From Variovorax ginsengisoli (GTDB taxonomy: Bacteria; Pseudomonadota; Gammaproteobacteria; Burkholderiales; Burkholderiaceae_C), in NCBI RefSeq assembly GCF_030486595.1, contig NZ_JAUJZH010000015.1, positions 1 through 64,000 on the forward strand: a stretch of 64,000 nt of DNA, given 5' to 3'. The notes beneath the pieces are model-generated. The model searched no databases. It was not told the origin of the DNA and worked only from the letters and a program-made list of their open reading frames with translations. Position numbers and translations under genes: made by a program. This document shows, in pieces, positions 43,523 to 52,508 of this stretch (positions are counted from its first letter, which is position 1; each line of letters begins with the position of its first letter).

Positions 43523-43969
43523 TCAGTGGAGGTCGCCGCGGACCACCAGCACGGGGCACTTGGCGTCTTGCAGCACGCGCTGCGTGACGCTGCCCAGCAG
43601 GAGCTTCTCGATGCCCGTGCGCCCATGCGAACCCATGACGATCAGGTCGGCACCGATCGCGATCGCGGTGTCGACGATGCCTTCGTGCACCACATGGCCG
43701 TCGATTACGCGCTGGTCGCTGTGCAGGCCTTCGGCGGCCAGCGCCGCGACGCCGCGTGCCAGCGCCGCGTTGGCGCTGCTGGTGGCGGCCGCGAGGTATT
43801 CGTTCTGGCCCAGCGCATAGTCCGCGCCGACGCCGATGAAGGGGTAGTTGTCCACCACATGGATGAGCGTGATGCGACTGCCGAACGCCAGCGCCAGCCC
43901 GCTGGCCTTGCTGACCGCGAGCATGGAGGTGTCGGACCCGTCGATCGGGACCAGGATGTGATTGAACAT
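43523..43969 (-). CDS. Universal stress protein, UspA family
   Basis: A 148-residue UspA-fold protein: MFNHILVPIDGSDTSMLAVS at the start, and the ATP-binding G-x2-G-x9-G-S pattern at the end (MGSHGRTGIEKLLLGSVTQR). An Asp in PIDGSD completes the nucleotide site. It probably binds ATP and works in stress responses. Single leftward gene; promoter likely in 43970-44080. Converges with the synthase gene. Confidence 0.91.
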   Translation of the reverse strand: MFNHILVPIDGSDTSMLAVSKASGLALAFGSRITLIHVVDNYPFIGVGADYALGQNEYLAAATSSANAALARGVAALAAEGLHSDQRVIDGHVVHEGIVDTAIAIGADLIVMGSHGRTGIEKLLLGSVTQRVLQDAKCPVLVVRGDLH

Positions 43970-44080
43970 GGCGGACCTCTTTGGTTCTCTACAGGGCTCG
44001 TTCGCTCGAACCGGGCCTCGAATTTACATCCAAGGCACGGCCATCGGTTGTAGGACGACTGCGGAGCGGGAACGCTGGCG

Positions 44081-44821
44081 TCAATCGCCCTGGAAACCGC
44101 CGCTGCGACAGGTGACGACCAGCGTGTCGCGCCAGCCGGCCTCGCCCTCGATCAAGGGCTGGATCGGCGTCGACTCGTGGATCACCCGGGCATCGTCGAG
44201 CAGCAGCAGCGTCCACGGCTCGGTCAGCGTGAAGCGTTCGCCGCGCCGCCCGCTGGCCTCGAACACGCGGGTCTCGCCGCCCTTGATGTTGTGGCGCCCG
44301 ACCAGCGCCACCGCCACCAGGTCGACGCCGTCGCGGTGGGCGCCCTCGGGCGTCGGGCGGCCGATGCCGTCGGCGGTATCGATGCGAAACTGGTGCGCCT
44401 CGACATACCAGCGCTGCGTGCCGCGCACGCCGCTGGCCACCTCGCCGAGGCTGCGCATCAGCTGCTGCCAGGCCGGCTGCGCCACGGTCGCGGCCTCCAT
44501 CGGCGCGAACCAGCGCTGCATGCCGCCGTGCAAGGCGTTGTATTCGACTGGTTGCCAGTGGGCGCGGTGGGGCGCCTGCTCGAGCGTCGCGCCGTCGACC
44601 GTGAAGCAGGCATGGCGGCGCGTGCGATAGCGGCCGCCGTCCTTCAGGTAGTCGTCAGGCGGCAGATGGGACCAGTCGTCGTGCAGGGCTTCGAGCTGTG
44701 CCAGCGGCGTACCCAGCCAGTCGGCGACGCCCTGCGGGCTCAGCACCGCATAGCCGTCCTGGCGCAGGGTGGGAACGAGTCGGTCGGGCGGTGTGAAGGG
44801 GGGACTGAACGCAAGGCTCAC
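44081..44821 (-). CDS. 2OG-Fe(II) dioxygenase-family protein (PF10014-like)
   Basis: A 246-residue cytosolic dioxygenase-like protein. Iron ligands are His162 and Asp164 in PEGAHRDGVDLVA and His215 in ARVIHESTPI; a downstream Arg would hold 2-oxoglutarate (GWRDTLVVTC). Residues TPEGAHRDGVD with KGGETRVFEASG are typical of the 2OG-Fe_Oxy_2 family, with members hydroxylating free amino acids. GTG at 44821 overlaps the DUF427 stop (GTGA); the longer frame to 45124 is a shadow. Last gene of the ergothioneine-type operon. Confidence 0.83.
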   Translation of the reverse strand: MSLAFSPPFTPPDRLVPTLRQDGYAVLSPQGVADWLGTPLAQLEALHDDWSHLPPDDYLKDGGRYRTRRHACFTVDGATLEQAPHRAHWQPVEYNALHGGMQRWFAPMEAATVAQPAWQQLMRSLGEVASGVRGTQRWYVEAHQFRIDTADGIGRPTPEGAHRDGVDLVAVALVGRHNIKGGETRVFEASGRRGERFTLTEPWTLLLLDDARVIHESTPIQPLIEGEAGWRDTLVVTCRSGGFQGD

Positions 44822-45099
44822 TCCGTCACCTTCACGTCCTTCCAGAAGGCGACGCGGTTCTTGACCATTTCGGCCTCGGGCTTGGGATCTGCGTAGTACC
44901 AGGCCGCATCGGCATGCAGCTCGCCGTTGACCAGCAGCGAGAAATAGCTCGCCGTGCCCTTCCAGGCGCAGGTGGTCTTGTGATTGCTGAAGGTCACATG
45001 GTCGCGGTTGAGCGAATCCATGGGGAAGTAGTGATTGCCTTCGACCAGCACCGTGTCGTCGCTCTGCGCCACGGTGACGCCGTTCCAAACTGCTTTCAT
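44818..45099 (-). CDS. DUF427-family protein
   Basis: A 93-residue single-domain protein with all DUF427 landmarks: MKAVWNGVTVAQSDDTVLVE, HYFPMDSLNRDHV, SNHKTTCAWKGTASYFSLLV and AAWYYADPKPEAEMVKNRVA. The family is small, beta-rich and of unknown function; the conserved Cys and Trp suggest a catalytic or ligand pocket. It lies 38 bases after egtD and overlaps the 2OG-Fe gene. Confidence 0.88.
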   Translation of the reverse strand: MKAVWNGVTVAQSDDTVLVEGNHYFPMDSLNRDHVTFSNHKTTCAWKGTASYFSLLVNGELHADAAWYYADPKPEAEMVKNRVAFWKDVKVTE

Positions 45100-45137
45100 C
45101 AAGTTTCTCCGGTGCCCGCCACAACGGGGGCAGCGCC

Positions 45138-46127
45138 CTATTGTGCCGCGGGCGCCTGCAACCAGTGGACGCTGAACAGCCGCTCGGGATCGGTCCACAC
45201 CGCCGCCGGCCGGAAGCCCGCCTTGACGGCCAGCGCGCGCAGGCCCTCGACGGTGAACTTGTGCGAGTTCTCGGTGTGCAGCGTCTGGCCCTCGTCGAAC
45301 TGGAATCGCTGGCCGTCGAGCATCACCGCCTGCGCCCGGCGGCTCACCAGGTGCATCTCGACGCGCCGCAGCGGCGAGTTGTAGAAGGCCGCATGCGTGA
45401 AGCCGTCGAGATCGAAGTCGCAGCCGAGCTCGGTGTTGGCGCGCCGCAGCAGGTTGAGGTTGAAGGCCGCCGTGACGCCCTGGGCGTCGTTGTAGGCGGC
45501 GTGCAGCAGCGCCGGATCCTTGACCAGGTCGACGCCCAGCAGCAGGCCGCCGCCGCGCAGCAGCCGGTGCGCGAGCTGCAGGAAGGCCAGCGCCTCGTCG
45601 GGCGAGAAATTGCCCAGCGTCGAGCCCGGGAAGAAACCGACGCGCTGGCCGGCGCCATTACCGCGCCCCGGCGGCAGCACCAGCGGCATGGTGTAGTCGG
45701 CCACCACCGGCTGCACCGCCAGCCGCGGATAGTCGGTGCGCAGCCGCTCGGCCGCGGCCTCGAGATGGGCACCCGAGATGTCGATCGGCACATAGCGCCG
45801 CGGCGACTCGAGCGCGTCGAGCAGCAGCCGCACCTTGGTCAGCGACCCGGCGCCGAACTCGATGATCTCGGCATCGGGACCGATCTGGGCGGCGATCTCC
45901 GAGGCGCATTCGGTGAGGATGCGCAGCTCGGTGCGCGTCGGGTAATACTCGGGCAGTTCGCAGATGCGATCGAACAGGGCCGAGCCCGCGACGTCGTAGA
46001 AGAACTTCGGCGAGATGCTGCGGGCGTCGAGGCTCAGGCCGGCGAACAGCTCGCGCGCGAAGTCGGACAGGGGCGCGGCGCGTTGCGCGGCGCGGAACGC
46101 ATGAAGGTTGAATGCCGGAGTGCCCAT
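45138..46127 (-). CDS. egtD: L-histidine N(alpha)-methyltransferase EgtD
   Basis: A 329-residue SAM-dependent enzyme that trimethylates histidine to hercynine, the first step of ergothioneine synthesis. Diagnostic blocks are SPKFFYDVAGSALFDRICEL, YYPTRTELRIL, IEFGAGSLTKVRLLLDAL (SAM site), PIDISGAHL and VGFFPGSTLGNFSP. The end ENSHKFTVEGLRALAVKAGF matches the family (Egt_D type). ATG at 46127 overlaps the EgtB stop by one base (TGATG), so translation is coupled. The longer frame up to 48131 on this strand is a shadow. Confidence 0.95.
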   Translation of the reverse strand: MGTPAFNLHAFRAAQRAAPLSDFARELFAGLSLDARSISPKFFYDVAGSALFDRICELPEYYPTRTELRILTECASEIAAQIGPDAEIIEFGAGSLTKVRLLLDALESPRRYVPIDISGAHLEAAAERLRTDYPRLAVQPVVADYTMPLVLPPGRGNGAGQRVGFFPGSTLGNFSPDEALAFLQLAHRLLRGGGLLLGVDLVKDPALLHAAYNDAQGVTAAFNLNLLRRANTELGCDFDLDGFTHAAFYNSPLRRVEMHLVSRRAQAVMLDGQRFQFDEGQTLHTENSHKFTVEGLRALAVKAGFRPAAVWTDPERLFSVHWLQAPAAQ

Positions 46128-47374
46128 CAGAGGTCTTTCGCGAGCCGCAGCCCTGAGAACTGCCAGCGTGCGGCCGGCGGGAAGAAGTTGCGGTAGCTGG
46201 GCCGCGTGTGCCCCGGGGGTGTCGCGACGCTGCCGCCGCGAAGCACCAGCTGGCCGACCATGAACTTGCCGTTGTATTCGGCCGCGACGCCTGCGAGCGG
46301 CCGGAAGCCCGGGTAGGGATCGTACGAAGAACGGGTCCATTGCCAGACCTGGCCGCTCATCTGCGTGATGTCGGGCGCGTCGTGCGCGGCTTCCCATTCG
46401 AACTCGGTGGGCAGCCGCGCGCCAGCCCATTCGGCGTAGGCCGCGGCCTCGAAGAAGCTCAGTTGCGCCACCGGCGCCTCGGGTTCCAGCGGCCGCACCC
46501 CGTGCAGGCCGAACACCTGCCAGCCGCCCGGCACGCCTTCGTGCGCCAGCCGCGGGTCGTCGGCCGCCAGCCAGTAGGCCGGTGCGCGCCAGCCTTGTGC
46601 CTGCACCGCGGCCCAGCCGTCGGACAGCCAGAGCTCGGGCCGCTGGTAGCCGCCGTCGGCGACGAACTGTGCGAACTCGCCGCAGTTCACCAGCCGGTCG
46701 GCGATCGCATGGGGGCGCAGCAGGACCTGGTGGCGCGGCATCTCGTTGTCGAAGGCAAAGCCGCCCTGGACGTGGCCGACCTCGGCGACGCCGCCGGGGC
46801 GCGCCAGCCAGTTCAGCGGCGGCGGGGACGATGCCAGCCGCAGCCCCGGTCCGCCCGGCGCGCGGTAGGCCGGCAGCAGCGGGTTGCACCACAGCGCATG
46901 GAGGATGTCGGTGAGGATCAGTTCCTGGTGCTGCTGCTCGTGGTGCAGGCCGAGCGTGAGGATCGGCTCGATGGTCGCCCAGTCGGCTTCCCCGGCGTGC
47001 GCGAGCAGGGCCAGCACCGCGCGGTCGACGTGGCGCCGGTACGCATGCACCTCGTCGAGCGAGGGCCGCGTCAGGAGGCCGCGCTGGGGCCGGGGGTGGC
47101 GCGGTCCCAGCGCCTCGTAGTAGGAATTGAACAGATAGTGGAAACGCGGGTCGAACGCCTGGTAGCCGCTCGCGTGCGGCTGCAGCAGGACGGTCTCGAA
47201 GAACCAGGTGGTGTGTGCCAGGTGCCACTTGGTCGGGCTGGCATCGGGCATCGACTGGATGCACTGGTCCTCGGCCGACAGGGGGGCGGCCAGTTCGAGG
47301 CTGTGCGCGCGCACGGCCTCGAAAAGTTCGCGCAACGCCTCTGCCGCCGGCAGCTTGGGCCGGATCAGGTTCAT
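46127..47374 (-). CDS. egtB: Hercynine oxygenase / sulfoxide synthase EgtB
   Basis: A 415-residue non-heme iron enzyme joining a sulfur donor to hercynine. The N-terminal DinB-like domain (residues 14-165) has iron-ligand His in KWHLAHTTWFFE and the HxxxHxE set in GLHHEQQHQELILTD. The C-terminal FGE-sulfatase domain has EMPRHQVLLRPHAI, RLPTEFEWEAA, VWQWTRSSYDPYPGF and LRGGSVATPPGHTRPSYRNF. Neither EgtA nor EgtC is nearby, so a cysteine-using or glutamyl-free route is likely. Start at 47374; first gene of the operon, divergent from ndh. Confidence 0.94.
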   Translation of the reverse strand: MNLIRPKLPAAEALRELFEAVRAHSLELAAPLSAEDQCIQSMPDASPTKWHLAHTTWFFETVLLQPHASGYQAFDPRFHYLFNSYYEALGPRHPRPQRGLLTRPSLDEVHAYRRHVDRAVLALLAHAGEADWATIEPILTLGLHHEQQHQELILTDILHALWCNPLLPAYRAPGGPGLRLASSPPPLNWLARPGGVAEVGHVQGGFAFDNEMPRHQVLLRPHAIADRLVNCGEFAQFVADGGYQRPELWLSDGWAAVQAQGWRAPAYWLAADDPRLAHEGVPGGWQVFGLHGVRPLEPEAPVAQLSFFEAAAYAEWAGARLPTEFEWEAAHDAPDITQMSGQVWQWTRSSYDPYPGFRPLAGVAAEYNGKFMVGQLVLRGGSVATPPGHTRPSYRNFFPPAARWQFSGLRLAKDL

Positions 47375-47534
47375 GGGGTCTCCAGTTTGACTTGGGTGTT
47401 TCTAGCCGATGCAGGCGGGGAGACGCCGTAGGACGAGGTCGCGCCTGCGCGCTGACCGGAACGCGCCACTTTGGCACAACTCGCTCCCGCCTGCCAGCCC
47501 GGTTCCGACCCGGTCCCTGCGTATCATCCGGTGG

Positions 47535-48893
47535 ATGAGCATCCCCCTGCCGACGGCCCCGGCTTCCGGTCGCCCCCATGTCCTCATCGTCGGTTGCGGC
47601 TTCGGCGGCCTCGAGGCGGCGCGCAAGCTGCAGAAGGCCGACGTCGACATCACGATCGTCGACAAGACCAACCACCATCTGTTCCAGCCGCTGCTCTACC
47701 AGGTGGCCACCGCGGGCCTGGCGGCGCCGTCCATCGCGGCACCGATCCGGGTGCTGTTTCGCGGCCATTCCAACGTGACGACGCTGCTCGGCGAGGTGAC
47801 GCAGATCGATCCCGCGGCCCGCAAGGTGCAACTGGCCGACGGCAGCCAGCTGGGCTGGAACCACCTGATCGTTGCCGCCGGATCCACCCACAGCTACTTC
47901 GGCAACGACGCCTGGGAACCGATGGCACCGGGCCTCAAGACCCTGGCCGACGCCTTCGAGATCCGCCGCCGCGTGCTGGTGAGCTTCGAGGCGGCCGAGG
48001 TCGAGACCGATCCGGTGCGGCGGCGCGCGCTGCTGACCTTCGCGGTCATCGGCGCCGGCCCGACCGGCGTCGAGATGGCCGGCACGCTGGCCGAGATCGC
48101 CCGCCATACCCTCGAAGGCGAGTTCCGCCACATCGACCCGAGCAGCGCCGAGGTGCTGCTGATCGAGGGTGGCGCGCGGGTGCTGCAGGCGATGCCCGAG
48201 TCGCTGAGCCAGCGCGCGCTGGAACAGCTACAGAAGCTCGGCGTCCAGGTCCGCCTCAACGCCCGCGTCACCGCGATCGACGGCACCGGGCTGCAGATCG
48301 CCTCCCCGTTCAGCGATGGCGGCGCCGGCCTCGGCAGCCACCGCATCGACTGCGGCTGCGTGATCTGGGCCGCCGGCGTCGCCGCCTCGCCGCTCGGCCG
48401 GATGCTGGCCGCGGCCACTGGCGCCGAGACCGACCGCGCCGGCCGGGTCAAGGTCCTGCCCGACCTGAGCCTGCCGGGCCGGCCCGACATCAGCGTGGTC
48501 GGCGACTTGGCGGCCGCGATGAGCCACCAGCCCGGCAAAGAGCCGACGCCCGTGCCCGGCGTCTCGCCCGGCGCCAAGCAGATGGGACGCGCCGCGGCCT
48601 CGAACATCCTGCGCCGGATCGCAGGCCAGCCGACCGAGCCCTTCCGATACAGCGACTACGGCAATCTCGCCACCATCGGCCGCAACTCGGCCGTGGTCGA
48701 CCTCGGCAGCCCGTTCGGGCCGCTGCGCTTTTCGGGCAAGCTGGCGTGGCTGTTCTGGCTGTTCGCGCACATCTACTTCCTGATCGGTTTCCGCAACCGC
48801 TTCGTGGTGCTGATGGACTGGGCCAGCGCCTACTGGAGCTTCCAGCGCTATGCGCGGGTCGTGGCGGACGTCCGCGCCAAGGGGAAAGACTGA
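47535..48893 (+). CDS. ndh: Type II NADH:quinone oxidoreductase (Ndh)
   Basis: A 452-residue FAD-dependent membrane-attached dehydrogenase that passes electrons from NADH to quinone without pumping protons. The FAD motif is LIVGCGFGGLEAARKL (from residue 19), with HHLFQPLLYQVATAGLAAPS, typical of NDH-2. The NADH motif is VIGAGPTGVEMAGTLAEIA (about 172-190). DISVVGDLAAAMSHQPGKEP and PGAKQMGRAAASNI lie near the quinone site; a hydrophobic segment KLAWLFWLFAHIYFLIGFRN at about 400-420 would dock in the membrane. ATG at 47535 (MSIPLPTAP) was chosen. Confidence 0.93.
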   Translation: MSIPLPTAPASGRPHVLIVGCGFGGLEAARKLQKADVDITIVDKTNHHLFQPLLYQVATAGLAAPSIAAPIRVLFRGHSNVTTLLGEVTQIDPAARKVQLADGSQLGWNHLIVAAGSTHSYFGNDAWEPMAPGLKTLADAFEIRRRVLVSFEAAEVETDPVRRRALLTFAVIGAGPTGVEMAGTLAEIARHTLEGEFRHIDPSSAEVLLIEGGARVLQAMPESLSQRALEQLQKLGVQVRLNARVTAIDGTGLQIASPFSDGGAGLGSHRIDCGCVIWAAGVAASPLGRMLAAATGAETDRAGRVKVLPDLSLPGRPDISVVGDLAAAMSHQPGKEPTPVPGVSPGAKQMGRAAASNILRRIAGQPTEPFRYSDYGNLATIGRNSAVVDLGSPFGPLRFSGKLAWLFWLFAHIYFLIGFRNRFVVLMDWASAYWSFQRYARVVADVRAKGKD

Positions 48894-49375
48894 TGGCACG
48901 CATCGAGCAGAAACTCCAGGACCTCGGCCTGTCGCTGCCGCCGCCCGCCCGGCTGCCGCCCGGGATGGTGCTGCCCTTCCCGTGGGTCCGGCTGGTCGGC
49001 CGGCGGGCGCTGATATCGGGCCACGGCCCGACCGCCAGCGACGGCGGACTGGCCCTGCCGCTGGGCAAGGTCGGGCGCGAACTGAGCGTCGAGCAGGGCT
49101 ATGAAGCGGCACGCCTGACAGGGCTCGGCATCCTTGCCAGCCTGCAGCGCGCCCTGGGCGACCTCGACCGCGTCACCGCCTGGGTGCGGGTGTTCGGCAT
49201 GGTCAACGCCGCGGCCGGCTTCAACCGCATGCCGGCCGTGATCAACGGCTTCTCGGACCTGATCCTCGATCTCTACGGCCCCGAGGCCGGGGCCCACGCC
49301 CGCAGCGCGGTCGGCCTGGCCGAACTGCCTTTCGACATCCCGGTCGAGATCGAGGCCGAGGTCGATTTCGAATAA
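48893..49375 (+). CDS. RidA-family (YjgF/endoribonuclease L-PSP-like) protein
   Basis: A 160-residue protein of the RidA superfamily. Blocks: MARIEQKLQDLGLSLPPPA, VRLVGRRALISGHGPTASDG, AARLTGLGILASLQRALGDL and AHARSAVGLAELPFDIPVEI. The Arg in HARSAVG sits where the imine-binding residue of RidA lies. This longer type (about 155 residues with the N-terminal helix) is annotated as RidA family of unknown substrate. ATG overlaps the ndh stop by one base (TGATG). Confidence 0.87.
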   Translation: MARIEQKLQDLGLSLPPPARLPPGMVLPFPWVRLVGRRALISGHGPTASDGGLALPLGKVGRELSVEQGYEAARLTGLGILASLQRALGDLDRVTAWVRVFGMVNAAAGFNRMPAVINGFSDLILDLYGPEAGAHARSAVGLAELPFDIPVEIEAEVDFE

Positions 49376-49391
49376 ACGGAGCGTCTTCCAC

Positions 49392-50174
49392 GTGCCAGAA
49401 CGATCTTCTTCCACCGCCCGCAACGCCCGGTCCGCGGCACCGGCGGACGACCCGCCGACACCGGCCGAAGGCGGCCCGACGCGCCGGCGCGCTCGGCGCG
49501 AGCACTCGGATCTGCTCGAGACCCGCATCCTCGCGGCCGCGATCGAGGAGTTTTCCGAACACGGCTTCGCCGGCGCTCGCATCGAGCGCGTCAGCGCCGC
49601 AGCCGGAACCGTCGACCGGATGTTGTACTACTACTACGGCAACAAGGAAAGGCTCTACCAGGCCGTGCTGGCGAAGATCTACGAAGACATGATCGCTGCC
49701 CAACGCGAGTTCGTGACGCCGGACGATCCGGTCGAAGGCATGCGACAGCTGGTGATGCATTCCTGGGACCACTACCAGTCCCACCCCCACCTGGTGCGCC
49801 TCCTCATGAATGAGAACCTGCTGCACGGCAGGCACATCCGCCAGTCGGCGCACCTGGAGCGCACCACGCTCCCGCTCGTGGAGATGGTCGAGACGCTGCT
49901 CAGGAGCGGCCAGGCCCAGGGCGTGTTCAGGCACGACGTGTCGTCCGAGCACGTGCTCATGACCATCATGTCGCTCGGTTTCTTCTACGTGTCGAACCAG
50001 TACACCTGCTCGAGCTGGATCGGCGCCGACCTGATGAGCCGGCCGCGGCGCGCAGCATGGCGCAAGCACATCTGTGACGTGGTGCTCAGCATGCTCGCGA
50101 AGCGCGACGCCCCACTGCCGGCGACTGCAGCGCCCAAGACCCGGCGCAAGCCCGCCGCAGCCGACAAGAAGTGA
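49392..50174 (+). CDS. TetR-family transcriptional regulator
   Basis: A 260-residue regulator with a 40-residue Ala/Pro/Arg-rich N-terminal arm (PADDPPTPAEGGPTRRRARR). The HTH follows: ETRILAAAIEEFSEHGFAGA and IERVSAAAGTVDRMLYYYYG (about residues 55-85), then the helical effector domain and a basic tail (KTRRKPAAADKK). The start is GTG at 49392. Its stop is adjacent to the stop of the convergent TIM-barrel gene at the end of the Rieske operon, which makes it the prime candidate to bind the palindrome at 53593-53634. Ligand probably an aromatic or CoA compound; inferred. Confidence 0.85.
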   Translation: MPERSSSTARNARSAAPADDPPTPAEGGPTRRRARREHSDLLETRILAAAIEEFSEHGFAGARIERVSAAAGTVDRMLYYYYGNKERLYQAVLAKIYEDMIAAQREFVTPDDPVEGMRQLVMHSWDHYQSHPHLVRLLMNENLLHGRHIRQSAHLERTTLPLVEMVETLLRSGQAQGVFRHDVSSEHVLMTIMSLGFFYVSNQYTCSSWIGADLMSRPRRAAWRKHICDVVLSMLAKRDAPLPATAAPKTRRKPAAADKK

Positions 50175-51245
50175 TCAGCAGCCCGGCGCCGACGCCGCCC
50201 AGGTGTCGCGAACGAAGCCTGCGATGGCCGCGTTCTGGCCGATCAGCGAGAAGCGCGCGTTGTGCGCGTAGTCGGGCAGGTTGATCATCTCCGTCGTGAT
50301 CCAGCGCAACGGCGAATCAGCGTGGGCGCGGTGGTGGTCGAGCACCTTGCGAACCACCTCGCGCGTGCATGCCAGCGCCTCCGGCTGCCAGTCCGAGTGC
50401 CATTCGCCGGCCGCCGGCTCGGCGAACGGGTAGAGGATGCCGCGACCCGGTTCGCCGGCAGCGTAAGGAAAGATCGAATGCACGGGCACGGCCGCGACCG
50501 AGTTCCCCGGGTCGTTGATCGACCAGAGATTGCGCGGCCCGTTCGGCGCCACGCTGCGCACCTGCAGCCAGCGCACGATGCCCATTTCGAGCCACTGGTC
50601 GACGAAGTTGCCGCGCTGGAAAGGGTCCAGCACGGCACGGCCGTCGGCGACATCCTGCGTCAGCCCGCAGATCGCGAGCTCGCGCGGATTGCCGATCTTG
50701 AAGATCGCGTGGCTGTAGTCGAGCGTGAAGTGGAACGGAATGCCCCGGCGCTGCACCGCCTGCGCCACCGGAGCAATGCGGCGCGGGTCCTCGCTCCACA
50801 TGTTGACGTGCAGCTCGAAGGCCGGTTCGACGCCGAGCGCCATGCCCTGGTCGTAGGCGCGCAGGTAGAAGTCCACCACCTCGTCGTCGGTGATCGGACG
50901 GCCGCTCGCGTCGTGCCAGTACAGCATGATGTTGTGTGTCGCCGCACCGATCGCCGAGGCCAGGCGAAGCTTCTCGGCCAGCAGGGGCTCGTCGCGGCCC
51001 AGCGCATAGAACCAGCTCGCGGTGTGCACCGGAAGCCCGAAGCGCTCGATGCAGCGCAGGTAGGCGTCGACCTGGTCCGGCAGCGGCAGGCGATCGAAGA
51101 AGTCGAAAACGCCGGCCTCCCGCACCAGGCTGAACTGCGCCTCGATCGGCGGCTCGACCAGCGACACCGCCGCCGCCAGCGACGAGGCCTGCGCGCCCCG
51201 GCCATTGCAGCCGATCGGCGGCAGGGTCCGTGCGGCTGCACTCAT
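50175..51245 (-). CDS. TIM-barrel (xylose isomerase-like) protein
   Basis: A 356-residue protein of the sugar-phosphate isomerase/epimerase or xylose-isomerase-like superfamily. The strand-end motifs EPAFELHVNMWSEDP (Glu, His), PFHFTLDYSHAIFKIGNPRE (Asp, His) and VRWLQVRSVAPNGP place metal ligands at the barrel mouth. The family includes isomerases, lactonase-like and dehydratase enzymes, so the reaction is open. ATG at 51245 overlaps the stop of the binding-protein gene (ATGA). It is the last gene of an operon with a Rieske oxygenase and a solute-binding protein, suggesting breakdown of a cyclic compound. Confidence 0.75.
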   Translation of the reverse strand: MSAAARTLPPIGCNGRGAQASSLAAAVSLVEPPIEAQFSLVREAGVFDFFDRLPLPDQVDAYLRCIERFGLPVHTASWFYALGRDEPLLAEKLRLASAIGAATHNIMLYWHDASGRPITDDEVVDFYLRAYDQGMALGVEPAFELHVNMWSEDPRRIAPVAQAVQRRGIPFHFTLDYSHAIFKIGNPRELAICGLTQDVADGRAVLDPFQRGNFVDQWLEMGIVRWLQVRSVAPNGPRNLWSINDPGNSVAAVPVHSIFPYAAGEPGRGILYPFAEPAAGEWHSDWQPEALACTREVVRKVLDHHRAHADSPLRWITTEMINLPDYAHNARFSLIGQNAAIAGFVRDTWAASAPGC

Positions 51246-52447
51246 GGCGCGCTGCGCAGCTTGCGGATCTGCTCCTCGGGCGGCTGCAGTTTCGCGCCGT
51301 CGATATAGCTGCCCGAAGGCATCACGCCCTTGCCGTCCTGCACCGCCGTGCGTCCGACGAAGATGCCCAGCGTCGACTGGTTGTCCTGCGGCCGGAACAC
51401 CACCGGGCCGAAGGGGGAGTCGAACTGCAGCCCCTTGAAGGCGGCGATGAGCTTTTCGGTATCGGTCGAGCCGGCCTTCTGGATGCCGGCGGCGATGGCC
51501 TTCACCGTGGCGTAGCCGACGATCGAGTTGAGGCGCGGATAGTCGTTGTACTTCTTCTGGTAGGCGGCCAGGAAGGCCTTGTGCTCCGGCGTATCGATGT
51601 TGGCGTAGGGATAGCCCGTGACGATCCAGTTGACGGGGGAATCGCCCTTGAGCGGGTCGAGGTACTCGGGCTCGCCGGTCAGCAGGCTCACGACCTCCCG
51701 GCCTTCGAACAGGCCGCGGGTCTTGCCTTCACGCGCGAGCTTGGTGAGGTCGCTGCCGAACATCACGTTGAAGATCGCGTCCGGCTTGGCGTCGGCCAGG
51801 GCCTGCACCACCGCGCCGGCGTCGATCTTGCCGAGCGGGGGCGCCTGCTCGGCCACGAACTCGATGTCCGGCTGCGCCTTCTTCATGCCCTCCTTGAAGG
51901 CGGCCACGGCCGCCTGCCCATACTCGTAGTTGGGGTAGACCACCGCCCAGCGCTTCTTGCCGAGCTTGGCGGCCTCGCCGATCACCGACGAGGCCAGCGC
52001 ATAGGTGCCCGAGCGCAGCCGGTACGTGTAGCGGTTGCCGTTGTCCCACACGACTTTGTCGCTCAGGGGGCCCGAGGCCAGGAAAAAGACCTTCTTCTGC
52101 TTGGCGAAGTCGGCCAGCGCCAGCCCGACGTGGGACAGCGTGACGCCGGCCAGGATGTCGACGTTCTCGCGCGACAGCAGCTCTTCCGCCATGCGCACGG
52201 CATCGCCGGGATTGCCGTTGTCGTCGCGAAACACCGTTTCGAGCTTCCTGCCGAGCACGCCGCCCGCGGCGTTCACTTCCTCCTGGGCCAGCAGCCAGCC
52301 CTGCTTGTAGGGCACCAGGTTCTGCGGCAGGGCCTTGTAGCTGTTGATCTCGCCGATCTTGATCGGCGCCTGCGCGACGGCGCTGCCGCCGGCGATGCAG
52401 AGAGAGGCCGCCAGCATGCGGGCGGATGCGGAAAGCGCGGTCTTCAT
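51242..52447 (-). CDS. Liv-type ABC transporter substrate-binding protein
   Basis: A 401-residue periplasmic binding protein of the amino acid/aromatic group. Signal peptide residues 1-26 (cleavage near AVAQA/PIKIG). Blocks: KIGEINSYKALPQNLVPYKQ, EVNAAGGVLGRKLETVFRDD and VDILAGVTLSHVGLALADFA. The start ATG at 52447 lies 61 bases after the Rieske stop. No permease or ATPase gene is in this operon, so the protein must use membrane parts encoded elsewhere or serve as a sensor. Because it sits with an oxygenase, an aromatic ligand is more likely than leucine. Confidence 0.87.
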   Translation of the reverse strand: MKTALSASARMLAASLCIAGGSAVAQAPIKIGEINSYKALPQNLVPYKQGWLLAQEEVNAAGGVLGRKLETVFRDDNGNPGDAVRMAEELLSRENVDILAGVTLSHVGLALADFAKQKKVFFLASGPLSDKVVWDNGNRYTYRLRSGTYALASSVIGEAAKLGKKRWAVVYPNYEYGQAAVAAFKEGMKKAQPDIEFVAEQAPPLGKIDAGAVVQALADAKPDAIFNVMFGSDLTKLAREGKTRGLFEGREVVSLLTGEPEYLDPLKGDSPVNWIVTGYPYANIDTPEHKAFLAAYQKKYNDYPRLNSIVGYATVKAIAAGIQKAGSTDTEKLIAAFKGLQFDSPFGPVVFRPQDNQSTLGIFVGRTAVQDGKGVMPSGSYIDGAKLQPPEEQIRKLRSAP

Positions 52448-52508
52448 GGCGGGGATTTCCTTTCTGGCGGGAGCTGGGATTCGGGGCGTGGAAGCGTCGC
52501 GGCGCGAT

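Noticed and set aside
45138..48131. 997-residue minus-strand frame joining egtD with upstream DNA
   Set aside because: Only the last 329 residues (egtD) are real; the rest is egtB out of frame and antisense to ndh.
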